Origin: Pseudomonadota bacterium
Lineage (GTDB): Bacteria; Desulfobacterota; BSN033; G020346125
DNA: 6,492 nt
Assembly: GCA_030673585.1 (NCBI GenBank)
Contig: DAOVIU010000067.1
Location: 1-6,492, forward strand
Direction of reading: 5' to 3'
Numbering within the stretch: position 1 is the stretch's first letter; every line of letters begins with the position of its first letter. A model generated the notes under the pieces. It was not told where the DNA came from. It saw only the letters and a list, made by a program, of their open reading frames with translations, and made no database searches. Positions 5,909 through 6,492 of this stretch are shown here, one piece after another. A program made the translations under genes and the position numbers.

Positions 5909-6492
5909 CAACTCAGGGGAATACTGAGACCGCCCATCACCATGACATACCGCATGGTGAAGATTCCGATCATGACCAAAATCGAGGATAGTATGACGAA
6001 GCTGAGCCTCTTTTTCGTGGGGGGAAAGAGCAAGAAAAACAGGGGGACGATCGAACCCAGGATAACCTCCACCCCGATGAAAAGATGACTCATGCTCCCT
6101 TTGAGCAGCATTATGGCGGCAAAGTAGGCTTCCGTATGAGAGGTGAGGAGGACCAAGATATCCGTGGCGATAAAGGCCAAATCCACAACGATGGCCCAGG
6201 CCAACATCTTCCCCAAATCGTTGCACAAGGCGGTATCGACCTTCCTTTCATCGGAGAAGAAATACCCCTTGATCACCACCACCAAAATCATCAGGGCGAT
6301 TCCCGAAACCATGGCGGAGATGAGGAAAATAGGGGGTATGATAGCCGTGTTCCAAAGGACCCTGGCTTTTCCAAGGGCTAAGATGAACCCGGTATAACCG
6401 TGGACCAACAGAGCCAGGGGGATCCCGGTCAGACGGAAGAATTTCGTTTTTTTCGCGTCGCCTTTGAACATGAAATAGCCATAAATCATGCA
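5908..6492 (-). CDS. NrfD/PsrC-family quinone-interacting membrane subunit, C-terminal part (5' end cut)
   Basis: Membrane subunit that exchanges electrons with the quinone pool for a molybdopterin/iron-sulfur partner. About 194 residues are visible, roughly half of a typical 300-400-residue family member; the frame is open to the window edge, so the internal Met at 6489 is not taken as the start. Family signatures are GIPLALLVHGYTGFILA, then ARVLWNTAIIPPIFLISAMV followed by SGIALM, and near the end FIGVEVILGSIVPL and MRYVMVMGG. I count about five hydrophobic helices separated by short charged loops (KGYFFSDERK, PPTKKR). No haem or iron-sulfur motif is present, as normal for the family. The molybdopterin subunit gene follows by 12 bases with its ribosome site overlapping this stop codon, so the two are translated together. 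The gene order, membrane subunit before catalytic subunit, differs from the common A-B-C order; the iron-sulfur subunit is probably upstream of the window. Confidence 0.9.
   Translation of the reverse strand, partial: CMIYGYFMFKGDAKKTKFFRLTGIPLALLVHGYTGFILALGKARVLWNTAIIPPIFLISAMVSGIALMILVVVIKGYFFSDERKVDTALCNDLGKMLAWAIVVDLAFIATDILVLLTSHTEAYFAAIMLLKGSMSHLFIGVEVILGSIVPLFFLLFPPTKKRLSFVILSSILVMIGIFTMRYVMVMGGLSIPLS

Noticed and set aside
5630..6226. Second minus-strand frame of 198 residues overlapping the NrfD-like and molybdoenzyme genes
   Set aside because: It is out of frame with both, lacks family signatures, and would overlap two well-supported genes.
1..6492. CRISPR arrays, tRNA/rRNA genes, insertion sequences or attachment sites
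   Set aside because: No regularly spaced repeats, tRNA-like or rRNA-like stretches, transposase motifs or flanking terminal repeats were seen; nearly all bases are taken up by respiratory genes.

Overview
The window is a single block of bacterial energy-metabolism genes, all read from the minus strand, so transcription runs from high to low coordinates. By eye the composition is near 50% GC. Genes are tightly packed (12 to 107 bases apart), most preceded by good Shine-Dalgarno sequences, which suggests one operon. Both ends are cut: the first gene lacks its 5' end at 6492 and the last lacks its 3' end at 1. The combination of a Tat-exported molybdopterin enzyme, a twelve-haem cytochrome c, a b6-type cytochrome b and a Rieske protein with low-potential features points to an anaerobic, probably menaquinone-using bacterium. 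Desulfobacterota (the former Deltaproteobacteria) or a similar lineage fits best, but this is inferred from gene content, not from a taxonomic marker.

Region 1 (6492 to 3616) is a polysulfide/thiosulfate reductase-like module. It holds the C-terminal half of an NrfD/PsrC-type quinone-interacting membrane protein, followed 12 bases later by a complete 759-residue PhsA/PsrA-like molybdopterin oxidoreductase with a twin-arginine signal and an intact [4Fe-4S] cysteine set. At the place where the Mo-ligating Cys/Ser/Asp/Sec is expected this protein appears to have Gly. The iron-sulfur (PsrB-like) subunit is not in the window; if present it should lie upstream of 6492.

Region 2 (3582 to 1553) encodes a stomatin/slipin-type SPFH membrane protein and a membrane-anchored cytochrome c with twelve CxxCH motifs and a haem-free helical C-terminus. 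Region 3 (1552 to 1149) holds a candidate 24-codon ORF behind a perfect ten-base Shine-Dalgarno sequence, and then a 98-residue protein with two membrane helices.

Region 4 (1043 to 1) is the quinol-oxidising core of a Rieske/cytochrome b complex. The Rieske protein has lost both hydrogen-bond donors that raise cluster potential. The cytochrome b N-terminal part aligns with cytochrome b6, including the Cys that covalently holds the extra haem ci/cn in b6f complexes. Subunit IV would be expected downstream, outside the window.

Taken together, the operon couples two quinone-reactive membrane modules (NrfD/molybdopterin protein and Rieske/cytochrome b6) to a large multihaem cytochrome c. A reasonable model is that the cytochrome takes the place of cytochrome f/c1 and carries electrons between the Rieske side and the Mo-protein or an external partner. 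Direction of flow and substrate cannot be read from the sequence.
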